Below the pieces are notes generated by a model. It was not told where the DNA came from. It made no database searches and saw nothing but the letters and a program-made list of their open reading frames with translations. Shown in pieces: positions 22,706 to 31,867 of a DNA stretch of 42,189 nucleotides. The translations under genes and the position numbers were made by a program. The stretch is from contig CAAELX010000003.1 of NCBI GenBank assembly GCA_900756925.1, forward strand, positions 1-42,189. The letters are read 5' to 3'. The DNA is from an uncultured Roseburia sp. GTDB lineage: Bacteria > Bacillota > Clostridia > Lachnospirales > Lachnospiraceae. Position 1 is the stretch's first letter. Each line of letters opens with the position of its first letter.

Positions 22706-23149
22706 TTAGTATTCTTCCTCAACGCCTTCTTCTTTTTCAGAAATGTCGTTTACCGGTTTCTCGAGTCCTTCGATTTTGATGTGATTTTTCTCTGCGTAAT
22801 CCCAGAGGGCTGCATGGATTGCTTCCTCTGCAAGAAGACTGCAGTGTACTTTTACTGGTGGAAGTCCGTCTAATGCTTCCATAACGGCTTTGTTCGTAAC
22901 TTCGAGTGCTTCCTGAACGGTTTTTCCTTTTACAAGCTCGGTAGCCATACTGCTGGTTGCAACGGCTGCACCACAGCCGAATGTTTTGAACTTGCAATCC
23001 TGGATGACACCGTTGTCATCAATATCCAGATACATTCTCATGATATCGCCACATTTTGCGTTACCTACTGTTCCGACACCACTCGGGTTCTCGATCTCGC
23101 CTACGTTTCTTGGATGGTTAAAATGATCCATTACTTTTTCACTGTACAT
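22706..23149 (-). CDS. iscU: Fe-S cluster scaffold IscU/NifU-like
   Basis: Scaffold on which [2Fe-2S]/[4Fe-4S] clusters are assembled before transfer, 147 residues. The N-terminal family start MYSEKVMDHFNHPRNVGEI is textbook. The three cluster-ligand cysteines are present: Cys33 (GNAKCGDIM, with Asp35), Cys59 (KTFGCGAAVATSS) and Cys103 (VHCSLLAEEAI). The acidic tail after about residue 125 is longer than in E. coli IscU. The iscS gene lies 67 bases upstream in the same direction and supplies the sulfur. hscA/hscB and ferredoxin genes are absent here, as in many Firmicutes. Confidence 0.95.
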   Translation of the reverse strand: MYSEKVMDHFNHPRNVGEIENPSGVGTVGNAKCGDIMRMYLDIDDNGVIQDCKFKTFGCGAAVATSSMATELVKGKTVQEALEVTNKAVMEALDGLPPVKVHCSLLAEEAIHAALWDYAEKNHIKIEGLEKPVNDISEKEEGVEEEY

Positions 23150-23216
23150 AATCTTATCCTGCTTTCTATTTTTAGAGTCCGGCTTCTTACCGGAGCTTTT
23201 CTGGTTTTCTGTCCTG

Positions 23217-24410
23217 TTATTTATTGGCAGCCTGCTGCTTCTTTACAAAATCTTCGTATAATGGAGACATGCTTCTCAGACGCTCAATGATCTTCTTCAG
23301 CTCGTCTACAACGAAGTCGATCTCTTCCATCGTATTCTTCTCGGAAAGTGTCAGACGGAGGGAGCCATGTGCGATCTCGTGCGGCAGTCCGATAGCAAGC
23401 AGTACATGGGAAGGATCTAATGATCCGGATGTACAGGCAGATCCACTGGATGCGCAGACACCGAGCTGGTCTAATAAGATCAGCATAGACTCGCCTTCGA
23501 TATAACGGAAGCATACGTTTACGTTGTTTGGCAGACGGTCATGTCTGTCACCGTTTAATCTTACATATGGGATCTCTGCGAGAATACGGTCGATCAGATG
23601 GTCTCTTAAGCTGATCTCCTTCGCACTTCTCTCAGCCATGGTGTTCTTGGCAATCTCTGCTGCTTTTCCGATACCAACGATTCCAGGTACGTTCAAAGTT
23701 CCTGCTCTACGCTTTCTCTCCTGTGCACCGCCATGGATGAAGGAAAGGATCTTCACACCTTTACGGATATACATCACCCCGATTCCTTTTGGTCCATTGA
23801 TCTTGTGACCACTGGCACTTAACATATCGATGTTCATCTCATCTACATCCATCGGAATATGTCCGAAAGCCTGTACCGCATCTGTGTGGAATAATACACC
23901 GTGTTCATGGGCGATACGTCCGATCTCTTTGATTGGTTGGATCGTACCGATCTCATTGTTTGCTGCCATAATGGAAATGAGGATTGTATCCGGACGGATC
24001 GCTGCCTCTAACTCATCTAACTTCACATGTCCGTTCTCATCGACCCCTACATAAGTTACCTCGAATCCCTTCTTCTCTAAGTATTCACAGGTATGCAGAA
24101 TTGCATGATGTTCGATCGTGCTCGTGATGATATGCTTACCCTTGGAAGCATAGGCATCTGCTGTTGCTTTCAGTGCCCAGTTATCAGACTCGCTTCCGCC
24201 GCCTGTAAAATAGATCTCATCTGTCTTCGCATTGATCAGCTCTGCAACAGATGTTCTCGCCTTATCAACTGCTTTCTTGCTCTCGCCTGCGAAACTGTAG
24301 ATAGCAGATGGATTGCTATAAATTTCTGAAAAATATGGAAGCATCTCTTCTAATACTTCCGGATATACCTGCGTTGTTGCAGCATTATCTAAATAGATTA
24401 CTTTCTTCAT
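23217..24410 (-). CDS. iscS: Cysteine desulfurase IscS/NifS
   Basis: PLP-dependent enzyme that takes sulfur from cysteine and hands it, as persulfide, to IscU, 397 residues. The N-terminus is YLDNAATTQVYPEV. HHAILH and the PLP-stacking region follow, then the Schiff-base Lys203 in SASGHKINGPKG. The catalytic Cys326 lies in the flexible loop CASSGSACTSGSLDPSHVL, as in the NifS/IscS class I group. The frame runs 25 codons further upstream, but the ATG at 24410 follows AAGAGG nine bases away and starts at the conserved region. It leads the iscS-iscU operon; the promoter is at 24549-24576. Confidence 0.95.
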   Translation of the reverse strand: MKKVIYLDNAATTQVYPEVLEEMLPYFSEIYSNPSAIYSFAGESKKAVDKARTSVAELINAKTDEIYFTGGGSESDNWALKATADAYASKGKHIITSTIEHHAILHTCEYLEKKGFEVTYVGVDENGHVKLDELEAAIRPDTILISIMAANNEIGTIQPIKEIGRIAHEHGVLFHTDAVQAFGHIPMDVDEMNIDMLSASGHKINGPKGIGVMYIRKGVKILSFIHGGAQERKRRAGTLNVPGIVGIGKAAEIAKNTMAERSAKEISLRDHLIDRILAEIPYVRLNGDRHDRLPNNVNVCFRYIEGESMLILLDQLGVCASSGSACTSGSLDPSHVLLAIGLPHEIAHGSLRLTLSEKNTMEEIDFVVDELKKIIERLRSMSPLYEDFVKKQQAANK

Positions 24411-24548
24411 ATCTTTGTACCTCTTTCTTATTCTTGCAACGATCCTGTGCCCAAAACATATGGCTGTCGCAGCTTTCTTATCCACCGGAATATAGAATTA
24501 CGGTTCAAAGCCGAATCTTATTTCCTAGTTAATTGATATGATATAAGT

Positions 24549-24576
24549 ATTATAACTCATTATTTCCCCTTGTCAA
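24549..24576 (-). promoter_or_regulatory. Promoter of the iscS-iscU operon
   Basis: On the minus strand TTGACA (24576-24571) and a perfect TATAAT (24554-24549) are separated by 16 bases. The leader to the iscS ATG is about 135 bases and includes an A/T-rich TTAACTAGG segment. I could not assign a regulator site there. Confidence 0.65.
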
Positions 24577-24679
24577 GGTAGGAATTGTTTTCTTTTCTAT
24601 ACAAACGCGGCAATTTGTCGCTTTCCACGCGCTTTCTGTCCTTGCCTCCACCGGTGCTCTCTGCTTTACAAAATGTCTG

Positions 24680-26857
24680 TCAGGAATCCGGATACTCCAG
24701 GGCAGTGAATGCTTTCATGAGATCCTTCTCCCCATAGTCTTCAAACACGACTTTTATCATTATATCATCTTCTGATATGATTACGCCATACCCATATTTC
24801 GAATGTTTTACTTTTTTGGGTGGTCTCTGATCTGCCTGATTCGTTTTGCGTACAGGATCCTGCTGTTTCTTTTTCTCTGTGTACAAATTCGAGTTCCTTT
24901 TGTCTTCTTCCGTCTGGCGGTTTTTCAGAATCTCACGTTTTAATTCCTGCAAATGCGCTGCGGCATCGGTCTTCTCTAACTCCCCGCCTTCCACAAGTTT
25001 TCCTGGGATCATGCGAAGGAAACGCGACGGTCCCGGCATAGCACGGTACTGCCCCGGGTTTGTGTAATAGGACAGTTCTAAATGTTCCTTTGCTCTTGTG
25101 ATGCCGACGAAAAACAGACGCTGTTCCTCCTCTTCCTCCTCAAAACTTTTCGTCTGCAACGGAATCAGTCCATAATTGACTCCCGTGATGAAAACATAAG
25201 AAAATTCCAACCCTTTAGAGGCATGCAGCGTCATCAGTTTTACAGAATCATCTTCATTATGTATCTCTTTCTGTAAAATATGTATGCCATACAGGGATGA
25301 AAGGTTTAGGAACTCCCGGAAGCCATCTAAAACCTTCTCTTTTTTCTCCTCCTGATAAGCAATCATGCGCTGTAAAAAATCACGGACAAGTGCACGGTTC
25401 TCCCTATAATCGGCCGTGGTCGGGTGCAGATAGCTGTCTAAGAAAAAATAGTTCCAAATTTCTTCTGCGGTTATGCTGGCACAATCCTGGTATTCCTTTT
25501 CAAATCCGATCATACAATCAGCCAGACTCACAGAAACTTCTTTCTCTGTTTCCTGTATCCGGTTTAAATTTTCCGACTCTGCCCCTATCCTGTCTTCGAT
25601 CAAAAAAGCAAGCTCCTTCTCTGCCTCTCTGACTGTTATCCCATCTCCATACTTCTTATCGGTAAGTGCCGCTATCCCAGATGCCAGATCTCTTGGATTC
25701 ACTGCAAAACGCAGCACTTTAAGCAGCCAGTTTAACACCGGAAGATCTTTCACTGTCTTTTTTAACGATACCTCAAACGGGATTCCCTCCCGCGCAAAAA
25801 CCTGCTCAAAAACCGCAGACTGCTCCTGCAGACGGTAAAAAATGGCAATCTCCTGATACGGTACTCCCACTTCGTGAAGCTTTTGGATTCTTCCGGCAAG
25901 ATAGTCCGCCTCCTGAAACGGGTCATACATCTTCCGGATCTGGATCTTCTCCCCGTCTCTACTTTCTGTCCTGCTGCTCTCAAGTGCACCTCCTTGTTGC
26001 ATGAAGCAGCGCGCCACCGCAAGGATCTCCTTGCTCGAACGGTAATTGACCGGCAATGTCAGCTCTGTCGCCTGATACTTTGTTTTCAGCTGATAAAAAA
26101 TATGGAATGCACTTCCGCGCCAGCTGTAGATCACCTGATTGGGATCTCCAACCGCGAAAAAATGTGTTTCCGTGCTTTTCAGGCAATCGATGAGTGCTAA
26201 CTGCTTTTCATCACTGTCCTGCACCTCATCGACGATGATCCAGGAGGGCGTACCTCCTTCTATTTTATCCTGCGATGCTCTGTAATCTTTTAACAATTTA
26301 CAGGTATTCGTCAACAGTTCATCAAACGTCATCTTATCCTGATTTTTTTTCGCTTCCTGTAACAGCACCTTGAGTGTTTCGATATCATCCTGGTATTTGC
26401 TTTTCTGCTGCTCCAACCGCTTTTTCAGCCTGTTTTTGTACTTGATCTTCAACTGATATGTCATGATGAGCTGCTCTGCCAGTTCTGTCTCCTCATCCGG
26501 ATCCATCACCGTAAAATTCTTTGTGTAACCGAGCTGTTCCACCGGCAGCTGTTCTTTTAACATTCTAAGGCTCACACTGTGGAACGTCCCGAATCCCCAC
26601 AGCTCTTCCTCCGGGATATCCGGCTCTAAGGCAAGCAGCCGCTCTTTGATCTCATCCGCCGCCTTATTGGTAAAAGTCAGCACGACCATCTGCCTGTAGG
26701 GAACCTGTTTCTCATAGTGCAAATACATCACTTTTGTGATAAGAACCGTTGTCTTGCCGCTCCCCACGTTGGCATTCACAAGACAGGCATTGCTTTCGTC
26801 AAAAACGGCAGCTTTTTGGTATTCATTCAGGCGTTGTAACTGTTCTTTATAATTCAA
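24680..26857 (-). CDS. UvrD/PcrA-like superfamily 1 DNA helicase
   Basis: ATP-dependent 3'-5' DNA helicase of the UvrD/Rep family, 725 residues. Motifs in order: EYQKAAVF (Q motif region), NANVGSGKTTVLI (Walker A, about 28-40), LTFTNKAADEIKER (Ia), IIVDEVQDSD (motif II, with Val where DEFQD is usual), VGDPNQVIYSWRGS (III), LPVNYRSS (IV), MTLHASKGLEFSYVFITG (V) and FVGITRAKEHLELSYY (VI). The C-terminal 45 residues form a Tudor-like end as in PcrA (HSKYGYGVI, VVFEDYGEKDLM). Translation begins at TTG with AAAGGAGCC five bases before it. Being shorter and more divergent than PcrA, it is probably an accessory helicase. Confidence 0.9.
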   Translation of the reverse strand: MNYKEQLQRLNEYQKAAVFDESNACLVNANVGSGKTTVLITKVMYLHYEKQVPYRQMVVLTFTNKAADEIKERLLALEPDIPEEELWGFGTFHSVSLRMLKEQLPVEQLGYTKNFTVMDPDEETELAEQLIMTYQLKIKYKNRLKKRLEQQKSKYQDDIETLKVLLQEAKKNQDKMTFDELLTNTCKLLKDYRASQDKIEGGTPSWIIVDEVQDSDEKQLALIDCLKSTETHFFAVGDPNQVIYSWRGSAFHIFYQLKTKYQATELTLPVNYRSSKEILAVARCFMQQGGALESSRTESRDGEKIQIRKMYDPFQEADYLAGRIQKLHEVGVPYQEIAIFYRLQEQSAVFEQVFAREGIPFEVSLKKTVKDLPVLNWLLKVLRFAVNPRDLASGIAALTDKKYGDGITVREAEKELAFLIEDRIGAESENLNRIQETEKEVSVSLADCMIGFEKEYQDCASITAEEIWNYFFLDSYLHPTTADYRENRALVRDFLQRMIAYQEEKKEKVLDGFREFLNLSSLYGIHILQKEIHNEDDSVKLMTLHASKGLEFSYVFITGVNYGLIPLQTKSFEEEEEEQRLFFVGITRAKEHLELSYYTNPGQYRAMPGPSRFLRMIPGKLVEGGELEKTDAAAHLQELKREILKNRQTEEDKRNSNLYTEKKKQQDPVRKTNQADQRPPKKVKHSKYGYGVIISEDDIMIKVVFEDYGEKDLMKAFTALEYPDS

Positions 26858-26898
26858 GGTGGCTCCTTTTCCTCTCCCGCTTTTCTATCTGTCGTGGC

Positions 26899-27519
26899 TT
26901 AAATTCCATATTTTTCCAGATCCACCCTTCCGTTCACAACCTCGATGCCGTCCGCTTCCAGAAGCTTCTCCTGCATATTCACACCGCCGAATACAAAGGC
27001 TTCCGCGAGCTCTCCTTTTGCATTGACGACGCGGTAACACGGGATGTGCTCCGGATCCGGATTCTTATGCAGGGCATTGCCGACCGCCCGGGACATCCTT
27101 GGATTTCCAGCAAGCTCTGCCACTCTTCCATACGTTGCCACTTTTCCACGTGGAATCTTCTTCACGGCTTCGTAGATCCGCTTCGTCGGGCTGTCTGTGA
27201 TCAGGTCATAGCTCTCTGCGATCATCTGCTTTACCACCTCGTCCGGAATTGTTCCGTCGAGAATCACCGTGTTCCAGTGCTCCTTGCTCTGATGATAGCC
27301 AGCCGTCACTGCCTCATAGGCATCCCTCCAAAAATCGCGCCACTCCGGGCGGACCTTCACATTCAGATTGATATAGCCGTTTCTCTCATAAATCCATAAA
27401 AAAGCTTTTTTGCTTCCCGAAACACGGATCAGTTGCCAGTCTGGATCATGAAAAGGCGCTTCCATATACGTATCCGGGAAGGATAAACCATAATTTATGG
27501 CTTCTTCTCTTGCTTTCAT
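26899..27519 (-). CDS. YjbR/MmcQ domain fused to MGMT-like DNA-binding domain
   Basis: Two-domain protein of 206 residues. Residues 1-105 match the MmcQ/YjbR CyaY-like fold (YGLSFPDTYMEAPFHDPDW, INLNVKVRPEWRDFW, HWNTVILDG). Residues 112-206 match the C-terminal DNA-binding domain of O6-alkylguanine-DNA alkyltransferases (IYEAVKKIPRGKVATYGRVA, ARCH-type helix MSRAVGNALHKNP, then IPCYRVV). The alkyl-acceptor Cys161 is kept, but the usual PCHRV reads PCYRV, with Tyr replacing the histidine of the Cys-His-Glu relay. Methyl transfer may be weak; sensing or repair of alkylated DNA remains the best inference. It lies between two helicase genes. Confidence 0.85.
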   Translation of the reverse strand: MKAREEAINYGLSFPDTYMEAPFHDPDWQLIRVSGSKKAFLWIYERNGYINLNVKVRPEWRDFWRDAYEAVTAGYHQSKEHWNTVILDGTIPDEVVKQMIAESYDLITDSPTKRIYEAVKKIPRGKVATYGRVAELAGNPRMSRAVGNALHKNPDPEHIPCYRVVNAKGELAEAFVFGGVNMQEKLLEADGIEVVNGRVDLEKYGI

Positions 27520-27632
27520 ATCACTTTACACTCCATTTGATCTGTCTAAGCTTACTATTTGTTACAAATATCTCCTGTTATCACAGTTCCTTCATTTTCA
27601 CTCTGTTCTATTTCCTATCTTCCAGGTTCCCT

Positions 27633-30311
27633 TTATACATTCCCCGGTCTTTCTTCTACGTGCAGCCTGCGCCGTATCTTCTCCATCACATTCCGGTCAG
27701 GCTCTTCCCGGTCGTCCGCGAGTGCCACCTGAATCTGGAAACCGGCCGGCACATCTGCATAGTAGCAGATAATGTTCTTAAGGCTCGTCCGGTTGCCCGG
27801 CTCCATCACCCAGTCTGCATAAAAAGAATTCGTCAGCTTTAAAATCAGCATCCGGTCGCGGATTTCCACCGATGGAACCGTCTGTAAAAAAGCTGCAAAG
27901 CTCTCTCCATTTTCCCGGATCCGCTTACAGAATTCGTCCCACTGCTCCTCTAACTTTTCAAACTGGAACTCTTTTCTGCGGAAGGTAGACGGACCATACT
28001 CTGCCACCTTCACATCCATCGGAACATCCCAGTGTTCTAAAAGATTTTCCAGTCCAAAAAGCACCATCTCTTTGTCTAACCTGTGGTCTCCCACGCACGC
28101 CGCACAGCCCTTTTTGCAGCTGCAGCCTTTTACCAGCTTCACCGCGCTGTGGATGACCTCGTCCATTTTGTCATAGATTTTTTCCGAAAAGCCGAGACCT
28201 CCCACATACTTGTCGTAAAAATAAAGATCCACGTCCGAATCTGTGGCAAACGCAAGCTCTAACGCATTTGCAGACGTAATGACCCCAATGTCCTCCTGCT
28301 CGGTCATCGTCACCATCCGTGCCGCATTCTTTAGGGCAAAGCAGACTCCCTCGTAATAATTGTTCCGCACCTGCTTCGTATTTTCGTTGACCTGAAGCAG
28401 TCCCCGGTACACCCTCACCACATTTTTCGGCATACGCATCCAGACGCTCTCCGTGTCGTAATCCTTAGAAAGTGCCTTCGGAAGCGATTCATAGCCGAGA
28501 TTGACATGATTGTGAAACTGCATCTTTTTAAACATGTATATATAATCGCTGACATTGACATCTCCAAAGTGCAGCACCGTTCTGGCAAACTCCGTGTTCT
28601 TCTGCTCATGGATGATCTTCACATTTGTCTCCCCGGCAGCTACCGTATAATAATTGCCGTTAAAAGGAACCGCATATGCCGTCCGGCTCTCAAGGTCAAG
28701 CTTCGTCACCTGATATGCCACGCCGTCATGCATATAGACCGCGCCCGCGTGAAGCTCCCGGAATGCCTGGCTTTCATCCATCTCCGTGATCTCTTTGCCG
28801 TCTTCTTTGTGCAGAAGCTTATACCGTCTGTCCTCGATATTCCGCATGGAAAAATCGCCAGCCGGGAATTCCCCTCCAGACCATGCAAACTTTCCATTAT
28901 AGCTTGCCAGTTCTTCTGCTCCAAGCAGCACCGGAATTGCCTCCCCAAGATCCGGAAACAGTGCTATATCGTCCAGCGTCAGCGGGATCTCCGCTGCTGC
29001 CGCCCGGATATGTGCCAGCTCAATGATCAGGTTATTCTTATCAATCACCGCATTTTCACTGCTGCCTTCAAAAAGCCAGCCTGGCTCTAACGCAATGTAC
29101 TGGTCAAACGGCATCTGATCCAAAATCAGATAATTATCGCTCCGCTTTCCGCTTCTTCCGGCACGCCCGGTCTGCTGCCAGAAAGACGCCCGCGTCCCCG
29201 GGTATCCGACTAACACCGTCGTACTGATCTTTCCGATGTCAATACCAAGTTCTAACGCATTCGTCGAAATCAGTCCCATCAGCTCCCCGGAGATCATCTG
29301 GCTTTCGATCTGTTTGCGCTCTGACACTGTATAGCCGCCGCGATATCCGGACACCTCCTCCGGTCTGTGAAGTCCGGGGAAGCCCTCCGCCTCCAGCCGG
29401 TCTCTCGTCTCCTTTAGGACAATCTCCACATTCTTTCTGGACTTCGTAAACGCAATAAAATTCTTTCCATCATCCATCAGCTCCGGCAAAAGCTCCGCCG
29501 CAACAGTTGTAATCTTCACCTGCCCGTAATAATCCCCGTCTTTTCCCATGATTTTCGGCGGCTGGATCAGATAATATCCACGCTCCGCGGCAGGTGAGCC
29601 ATCTTTATCCACAAGTTCAAACTGCTTTCCACAGATTTCTGCCGCCAGCTCCACCGGATTCGCAATCGTCGCAGAGCTGCACAGAAATTGTGGATCCGTA
29701 TGATAATAGCGGCACACGCGGGACAGCCTGCGGAACACATTCGCAAGATGTGACCCAAACGCTCCCCGGTATGTGTGGAGTTCATCAATTACAATGTATT
29801 TCAGATTGGAAAAAAGAAAGTCAAACCCGTACTTACTGTGGTTCGGCAAAAATGCCCCGTTCACCATCTCCGGGTTTGTCAATATGATATTCGCACTCTG
29901 CCGGATTCTCGTCCGCTCTGCCACCGGTGTATCCCCGTCATACACGCCCGCCACGATCCGGTTCTCCCCAAAGTATTCCAGGAACGGACGGATTGCCCGG
30001 TACTGGTCTGCCGCCAGCGCCTTCGTCGGATAAATAAAAATCGCCCGCGTCAGCGGCTTTTTCAGAATCTCCTGCACCACTGGCAGCAGAAAACTTAACG
30101 TCTTTCCACTCGCCGTAGAAGTTGTGATCACAACATGCTTTCCCGCCGTCACCTTCTCGAACATTTCCACCTGATGGCAGTATAAGCGCTCAATCCCTTT
30201 TTCCCGCAGATATCCCGCCAGCTCCGTAAGAAGATTCTCCGGAAAATCGTCATATAGCGCCGGATGCGCGGGAATTGTTTTCTCATATATTATACAATCT
30301 TTAATATCCAT
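27633..30311 (-). CDS. MrfA/YprA-like DEAD/H-box DNA helicase with DUF1998
   Basis: Superfamily 2 helicase of 892 residues resembling Bacillus MrfA (YprA) and yeast Hrq1, which act in repair of mitomycin C-type DNA damage. Visible are the Q region YCHQVEMFEKV, Walker A TSTASGKTLSF, FIYPTKALAADQ, motif II VIDELHTYRGAFGSHL, CSSATIANP (III), STNALELGIDIGKIST (V) and QQTGRAGRSGKRSD (VI). A C-terminal DUF1998/zinc module carries the clustered cysteines CSCKKGCAACVGDHRLDKE. The ATG at 30311 overlaps the stop of the upstream membrane-protein gene by 11 bases, implying coupling. Function in DNA repair is inferred from family; the adjacent MGMT-like gene is consistent. Confidence 0.9.
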   Translation of the reverse strand: MDIKDCIIYEKTIPAHPALYDDFPENLLTELAGYLREKGIERLYCHQVEMFEKVTAGKHVVITTSTASGKTLSFLLPVVQEILKKPLTRAIFIYPTKALAADQYRAIRPFLEYFGENRIVAGVYDGDTPVAERTRIRQSANIILTNPEMVNGAFLPNHSKYGFDFLFSNLKYIVIDELHTYRGAFGSHLANVFRRLSRVCRYYHTDPQFLCSSATIANPVELAAEICGKQFELVDKDGSPAAERGYYLIQPPKIMGKDGDYYGQVKITTVAAELLPELMDDGKNFIAFTKSRKNVEIVLKETRDRLEAEGFPGLHRPEEVSGYRGGYTVSERKQIESQMISGELMGLISTNALELGIDIGKISTTVLVGYPGTRASFWQQTGRAGRSGKRSDNYLILDQMPFDQYIALEPGWLFEGSSENAVIDKNNLIIELAHIRAAAAEIPLTLDDIALFPDLGEAIPVLLGAEELASYNGKFAWSGGEFPAGDFSMRNIEDRRYKLLHKEDGKEITEMDESQAFRELHAGAVYMHDGVAYQVTKLDLESRTAYAVPFNGNYYTVAAGETNVKIIHEQKNTEFARTVLHFGDVNVSDYIYMFKKMQFHNHVNLGYESLPKALSKDYDTESVWMRMPKNVVRVYRGLLQVNENTKQVRNNYYEGVCFALKNAARMVTMTEQEDIGVITSANALELAFATDSDVDLYFYDKYVGGLGFSEKIYDKMDEVIHSAVKLVKGCSCKKGCAACVGDHRLDKEMVLFGLENLLEHWDVPMDVKVAEYGPSTFRRKEFQFEKLEEQWDEFCKRIRENGESFAAFLQTVPSVEIRDRMLILKLTNSFYADWVMEPGNRTSLKNIICYYADVPAGFQIQVALADDREEPDRNVMEKIRRRLHVEERPGNV

Positions 30312-31122
30312 GTTTCTGCCCAAGCACCATCTTCACCAGCCATATAAAAAATATAACTACAAGTATCGGAATCAGACAAGATGTCACCAGCAAAATTGCC
30401 AGCGCTTCAACGAAATGATTCAGCACATTCTCTACATTGGAAGTCGCAGTGGACGCGCCCTCCTGTACTTTGGAAAACAGTCCGGAAAGGAATCCTCCTG
30501 AGCTCTCCTTCTGGCTGTCGTCTGTGCCATTCTTTGATGTGTCGGCATCATTCTTCGTATCTGCCTCCCCGGTCTCCGACTCAATCTCATCCGTCGCCTG
30601 CTTTGCAGTATCAATCGTACTCTCGATCGATGCCGCATATGTTGTCTCGATCATATCGGACACTTTCACACTTGCCGGGATCACCAGATAAACCGCCAGT
30701 CCGAACAGCAGGAACTTCTTAGCCAGCCCTCTCCATACTTCCTTCCGGAACGCTACATAGACGGAAAAGAACACACAGGCGAGCGGAATTAAGATTTTAA
30801 AAGCCGCATATCCCATCACCGTTACCAGATACTTTTCCAGATAAATAGCGCACAGCACGATCAGAAAATATCCGCTTAAATCCGCCAGCTTATCCGCAAT
30901 CGGAGTTCCCACGTCTCCCGGGATCAGTGTGATCGCCGCCGACGCCGCGGTGGATGCCGCCGTCAGCTCCATGACGGTCGTCTTCTTCTCATCTAAAGAC
31001 TGGATTGTCTTCGCATGAAACTCTGTGGAGGATGTGAACTTTGCAACCACAAAGAAGGATAAAATGGCGATCACAAGTGGAATGACCACTAATAAAAGAC
31101 GTTTCTGTTTTTCATTTTCCAT
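30301..31122 (-). CDS. Membrane protein of unknown function
   Basis: A 273-residue protein I do not recognise. From the ATG at 31122 (AAAGGAGCG upstream) it has an N-terminal membrane helix (LLLVVIPLVIAILSFFVVA) and an outside-facing Ala/Thr-rich stretch (TAASTAASAAITLIPGDVG). Three more hydrophobic helices span about residues 80-155. A polar, highly charged Asp/Glu/Ser/Lys segment (about 175-225) has low complexity. A GGFLSGLFSKVQEGA segment and a last helix (LAILLVTSCLIPILVVIFFI) with a basic end complete it. The open frame continues upstream into a dead epimerase gene, but that part is not part of this protein. It overlaps the MrfA-like helicase start, so both are likely co-transcribed; no functional link is evident. 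Confidence 0.75.
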   Translation of the reverse strand: MENEKQKRLLLVVIPLVIAILSFFVVAKFTSSTEFHAKTIQSLDEKKTTVMELTAASTAASAAITLIPGDVGTPIADKLADLSGYFLIVLCAIYLEKYLVTVMGYAAFKILIPLACVFFSVYVAFRKEVWRGLAKKFLLFGLAVYLVIPASVKVSDMIETTYAASIESTIDTAKQATDEIESETGEADTKNDADTSKNGTDDSQKESSGGFLSGLFSKVQEGASTATSNVENVLNHFVEALAILLVTSCLIPILVVIFFIWLVKMVLGQKHGY

Positions 31123-31776
31123 TATAATACACGCTCCTTTTCTTTCCTTGTCAGAGATACAACAGTCTCGACTGTGGCACTCCAAGTGTCCGTCTGACAC
31201 AGATGTGCTCAAAATTTCTAGTCTGCCTAAGAGGGGCACTTTGTGAATTTTGATTGTCTGGCTTACTATGGTTCCATCCACATCAAATTTCAGATAACAG
31301 TCACTCTGCTTTTCCGCCTCATTGATCGGACAGTTGAATGCCGGATGCCCACCGATTGCAAATGGCAGTTCTTCCTGAGACGGATTTTCCACATGCCAGA
31401 GGACTTCCACTTTCGTATCGATCAGGCGATATCCGAGTTTTAATACAAATTCGTATGGTTATTTTGCCAACGTTTCCTCGTTGGAGCGCAGCACAAACCA
31501 GATTTTGTTCCCGCTCTGTGTATCCAATACAAACTCCATATCACGCGCAAATCCATGCTGTCCCATATCATACGTCTTGCCCTTCGTGCGGTACTGCTTA
31601 CCGCTTACATTTCCTACAAACGGGAACAGGACAGGTGAAGTTCTGCCCTAGTATTTCGGATCTGCACACCACATATATTCCGTCCCGGTTTCCTTTTTGA
31701 CCAACGATTTCAGCTCCGCACCGTGCGAATCAATCTCGATGCGGATCTTATCATTTTCCAAACCATATCTTGCCAT
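31123..31776 (-). pseudogene. Aldose 1-epimerase-like gene, broken
   Basis: Starting at ATG 31776, which keeps a strong AAGGAGGAG ribosome site, the translation matches LacX/GalM-type aldose 1-epimerases (MARYGLENDKIRIEIDSHGA, then ELKSLVKKETGTEYMW). Codon 43 is TAG (31650-31648) where the family has Trp (PKY-W-GRTSPVLFP). Codon 106 is TAA (31461-31459) where Tyr is expected (AK-Y-PYEFVLKLGY). Homology continues through HVENPSQEELPFAIGGHPAF and the catalytic-region histidine to about codon 175. The last third of a roughly 290-residue enzyme is missing. The remaining frame runs in phase into the membrane-protein gene. Both stops and the deletion mark it as decayed. Confidence 0.88.
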
Positions 31777-31867
31777 AGATAACTCCTCCTTATTTTCATC
31801 TCACTTGTTTTCTATTATAACAGACCTTTCGTTTTTTTCATCTGACGGTTGTACATTTTATACTTTT

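Noticed and set aside
22429..22722. A 97-codon minus-strand frame over the lepB leader
   Set aside because: It runs through the terminator and the structured element, has biased Arg/Ser/Cys-rich composition and no ribosome site.
30301..31410. A 369-residue open frame joining epimerase-like sequence to the membrane protein
   Set aside because: The N-terminal 96 residues are the in-phase tail of the broken epimerase gene. The ATG at 31122 has a proper ribosome site and starts a normal membrane protein, so this is not a functional fusion.
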